NCBI GenBank assembly: GCA_027492415.1
Contig: JAPUEV010000370.1
Coordinates: forward strand, 1-5,481
DNA: 5,481 nt
From: Ignavibacteria bacterium
GTDB lineage: Bacteria > Bacteroidota > Ignavibacteria > Tepidaquicellales > OLB5
Reading direction: 5' to 3'
Shown: piece by piece, positions 3,372 to 5,481 of the stretch
How the letters are laid out: each line of letters opens with the position of its first letter
Position numbering within the stretch: the stretch's first letter is position 1
The notes under the pieces: model-generated
Databases searched by the model: none
What the model was told of the DNA's origin: nothing
Seen by the model: only the letters and a program-made list of their open reading frames with translations
Program-made: the position numbers and the translations under genes

Positions 3372-5481
3372 AGCACCATTTTTCTGCTGTCAACAATCTT
3401 ATTACCTTCACTGCCTGTTGTTTCAAGCCTGTAAATATAAACTCCGCTTGATAAGCTGCTTCCGTCAAAATCAATTTCATAGCTGCCGGGCGCCTGCTGC
3501 CTGTTCACAAGAACTGAAGATTCTTTGCCGGAAATATCATAAACTACAAGCTTTACATTTACAGCCTGGCTTCCGTTTGTTTGTGCTATGTTATACTTTA
3601 TTTTGGTTTTCGGGTTAAACGGGTTGGGGTAGTTCTGCTCAAGAGAAAATTTAACAGGTGTATTGTTATTTTCAATTCCTGTCAGGTTTCTGGGCGGGGT
3701 ATAGCATACAATATTGTTTGCCGGTACGCCTGATGCGCTGTAAAAATCACCGTTTATGATCAGCTTTTCGTTGTAAATTTCCATGCTTCTTGGCCTCAGG
3801 TCAACACCATACTCAACCTGGCACCAGTTAACCCCGTTATATCTTGCCAGCTTATTTGCCACTACGCCTTCCATTTGTGAAAACATTCCTGCAGCATAAA
3901 GCTCATTATTGAAAGCTTTTAAAGAGCTTACATAACCCATAGAGGCATTGCAGTTAGCTCCTGTTGCTCCGCTTCCAAGGGGTCTCCACTCAACACCGTT
4001 GTATTTTGCAATATTATAGCACGAAATATCATTCATTTTTATAAATGATCCGCCGGCATAAAGCTCTCCGTTATAAACAGCAAGAGAGTAAACTGTTTTA
4101 TCGCCGCCTGAAACTCCGGTGCCAACTGCATTCCACTTATAACCATCCCATTTTGCAATACCGTTGCAAATGCCTGTGCCTGCAAACGCAAATTCTCCTC
4201 CGGCGTAAAGCTCACCGTTATAAATGCATAAGCTGTAAACCGGTCCTGACATTCCTATATTCATGCTTGTCCATCTTGCTCCATCCCACTTTGCAATTGA
4301 TGAAGCTATTTCACCGTTAACGGTTGTGAACCATCCGCCGACAACAAGGTAATCGTTGTATACCAGCATCGTGTTTCCTATGTTATCAAACCCTGTGCCT
4401 ATAGCCTGCCATGTGCTGCCGTTCCATTTTGCTATATATCTTGCCGCATTGCCGCCGGCTGAATCAAAGAACCCGGTTGCGTAAAGCTCGCCCCTGTATG
4501 AAGCAAGTCCAAGGGCTTCATGGTTAAGGCCGCTTCCAAGCGGTGACCATGAATTGCCGTCCCATTTAGCAATGCATTTTGCATCATTGCCGCCGGCTAA
4601 ATTAAAATACCCGGTATTAATAAGGTAACCGTTCCATGTTGTCATTGAAGTTGAAAAATGTTCTGCGTAATACTCGCCGCCTGCACCGCTGCACCAGAAC
4701 TGAGTGCCCGAGCCAAGTGTTGAAAATTTAGACTGAAGAGGTCCGTCAAAAGAAGACCACTCCGGATCGCATGTATCCTGTGAAGGCATATAGCCAAGCA
4801 TTAAATGTGTTATTCCGCAGGTTGAGCTTCCCGGGTAAGACCTGTCTGAATATGTGTACCCGGCGGAATCTCTTGCAACCTGTCCGCCTCCTTCATTGAA
4901 GCCGTAATTGACAACTACATTCCTGTTCGCAGTAATTTTGATCGCTGCAATAGAGCCTTTGAACCACAAAGAATTCAGGTTTACAGATTGAGGTCCGTAC
5001 TGCGCAAAGAATCCGACATTCCCAACAGAGAATGCAGAATTATCTGCCATAACTGTGTAGCTGAAATTTTCGTAAGTATTGCTAACTGCACCATCAACAA
5101 TTGTTGTAAATGTCTGTGAGGGTTTGTGATATCTTAACTCATAACTGTGCCAGGTTGTATCAGCTCCTAAATAATAAATTCTTTTCCATTCATTATTAAT
5201 ATAAATACTAAGGTAGCCTGATTCATTGTTATTGTATCCAACTATCCACCCGGAGCTTAATCGCTTGCCGAAAATATACATGGCCCTGAATGGTGATGCT
5301 ACTTTAAGCTTGAATGAAATGGTAAAGCTATCGGTTGAGCCTACCGGGAATTCCAGCAGGTTAATATCATCTGTCCTTAAAAAATCACCTTTGCCGTCAA
5401 ATGTTAAATAACCGTCAACGTATGGCGAAGGCGGAATGTTTGAGTTCAAAAACGGATCGCATCCGGTCTGTGAACGGACAT
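3362..5481 (-). CDS. Secreted LamG plus seven-bladed beta-propeller protein with T9SS C-terminal sorting domain, 5' end outside window
   Basis: The frame is open to the right edge, giving 705 visible residues (numbered from the edge, starting VRSQTGCDP). A TTG at 5449 could be taken as a start, but it lacks a Shine-Dalgarno sequence and a signal peptide follows nowhere, so the real start is upstream. Order of parts: end of a preceding linker (1-20); a LamG/concanavalin-like domain (about 22-210, from YLTFDGKGDF to FNEGGGQVARDSAG); a Cys-containing linker (211-250); seven repeats of about 46 residues (about 253-595) of the type LGSG...YNGELYAGG.F...IAKWDG..W, a Kelch/Rax2-like propeller; and a Por-type sorting domain (about 610-705) with QNYPNPFNP, LVVYDISGK, SSGVYIYRL and the ending KMVLIK. 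T9SS cargo is carried through the outer membrane and anchored or released at the surface, where the sorting tail is removed. LamG and propeller domains usually bind glycans or proteins; no catalytic motif is seen. It converges on the GT4 gene and ends in its own terminator. Confidence 0.93.
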   Translation of the reverse strand, partial: VRSQTGCDPFLNSNIPPSPYVDGYLTFDGKGDFLRTDDINLLEFPVGSTDSFTISFKLKVASPFRAMYIFGKRLSSGWIVGYNNNESGYLSIYINNEWKRIYYLGADTTWHSYELRYHKPSQTFTTIVDGAVSNTYENFSYTVMADNSAFSVGNVGFFAQYGPQSVNLNSLWFKGSIAAIKITANRNVVVNYGFNEGGGQVARDSAGYTYSDRSYPGSSTCGITHLMLGYMPSQDTCDPEWSSFDGPLQSKFSTLGSGTQFWCSGAGGEYYAEHFSTSMTTWNGYLINTGYFNLAGGNDAKCIAKWDGNSWSPLGSGLNHEALGLASYRGELYATGFFDSAGGNAARYIAKWNGSTWQAIGTGFDNIGNTMLVYNDYLVVGGWFTTVNGEIASSIAKWDGARWTSMNIGMSGPVYSLCIYNGELYAGGEFAFAGTGICNGIAKWDGYKWNAVGTGVSGGDKTVYSLAVYNGELYAGGSFIKMNDISCYNIAKYNGVEWRPLGSGATGANCNASMGYVSSLKAFNNELYAAGMFSQMEGVVANKLARYNGVNWCQVEYGVDLRPRSMEIYNEKLIINGDFYSASGVPANNIVCYTPPRNLTGIENNNTPVKFSLEQNYPNPFNPKTKIKYNIAQTNGSQAVNVKLVVYDISGKESSVLVNRQQAPGSYEIDFDGSSLSSGVYIYRLETTGSEGNKIVDSRKMVLIK
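3365..3652 (-). other. T9SS type A (Por) C-terminal sorting domain
   Basis: The last ~96 residues carry the standard sequence of this domain: QNYPNPFNP then TKIKYNIAQ, the strand VKLVVYDISGK, an APGSYEIDFDG turn, SSGVYIYRLET and a basic hydrophobic end, KMVLIK. It directs the protein to the type IX translocon in the outer membrane. This is the strongest taxonomic and localisation clue in the window. Confidence 0.93.
3695..4723 (-). other. Seven-repeat beta-propeller region of the secreted protein
   Basis: The x-IAKWDG anchor (or its variant) begins at visible residues 302, 348, 394, 440, 489, 543 and 589, giving spacings of 46, 46, 46, 49, 54 and 46. Each anchor is preceded by a YNGELYAGG.F-type strand (seven copies). 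An LGSG-type strand also occurs seven times, the first at 255-258 before the first full unit and none after the last anchor, which degenerates to NIVCYTPP. This offset is the usual ring closure of a propeller, where N- and C-terminal strands complete one blade. Fold is inferred from the repeat pattern. Confidence 0.75.
4850..5416 (-). other. LamG-like (concanavalin-fold) domain of the secreted protein
   Basis: Visible residues about 22-210 show the hallmarks of the LamG_3 type: the opening FDGKGDFLRTDD, an FTISFKLKV strand, a W-H-SYELRY segment followed by TTIVDGAVSNTY, F-K-GSIAAIKI, and the closing YGFNEGGGQVARDSAG. This fold usually binds sugars or calcium, or serves as an adhesive module. 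It precedes the propeller and appears to be one unit of a longer architecture. Confidence 0.8.

Noticed and set aside
4045..4320. Plus-strand open frame inside the propeller region
   Set aside because: It is antisense to the repeated propeller codons; its cysteine- and lysine-rich product reflects the repeat and not a gene.

Overview
The window looks like a piece of a chromosome from the Bacteroidota/Chlorobiota (FCB) group, with Ignavibacteria-like lineages the best guess. The main evidence is the secreted protein at the right end. It finishes in a type IX secretion (Por) C-terminal sorting domain with the signature YPNPFNP and an SSGVYIYRL strand, and this export system is essentially confined to that superphylum. 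Weak or missing Shine-Dalgarno sequences, A-rich leaders and a TTG start agree with this. The assignment is an inference from protein style; there is no rRNA or other marker gene here.

Layout from left to right. (1) Positions 1-790, minus strand: a glycosyltransferase family 9 (heptosyltransferase-like) gene whose 3' end lies outside the window; it carries an unusual four-cysteine segment before the GT9 fold. (2) Positions 791-929: a gap holding a GC-rich inverted-repeat element with a 9-bp stem. (3) Positions 930-1892, minus strand: a membrane-anchored GT2 enzyme of the DPM1/GtrB/ArnC type, probably with a TTG start. (4) Positions 1893-2003: an AT-rich divergent promoter region. (5) Positions 2004-3194, plus strand: a complete GT4 glycosyltransferase. 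(6) Positions 3195-3361: a convergent intergenic region with a strong intrinsic terminator pointing at the minus strand, a purine-rich stretch and a 7-bp tandem repeat that runs into the stop codon of the next gene. (7) Positions 3362-5481, minus strand: a large secreted protein, open at its 5' end at the window edge, made of a LamG-like domain, a predicted seven-bladed beta-propeller and a T9SS sorting tail.

The three glycosyltransferases (a GT9, a polyprenyl-phosphate GT2 and a GT4) form a small surface-glycan cluster. A plausible reading is that the GT2 makes a lipid-linked sugar donor at the membrane, while the GT9 and GT4 add sugars to a lipopolysaccharide, exopolysaccharide or glycolipid. 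The exact glycan cannot be read from the sequence. The T9SS protein is oppositely oriented to the GT4, has its own terminator, and is probably an independent unit.

I found no CRISPR array, tRNA, rRNA, transposase, phage gene or defence system. The less ordinary signals are the cysteine motif on the GT9, the seven-repeat propeller with its permuted closure, the duplicated QxxCDP linker that suggests more LamG units outside the window, and the repeat and terminator structures in the gaps.
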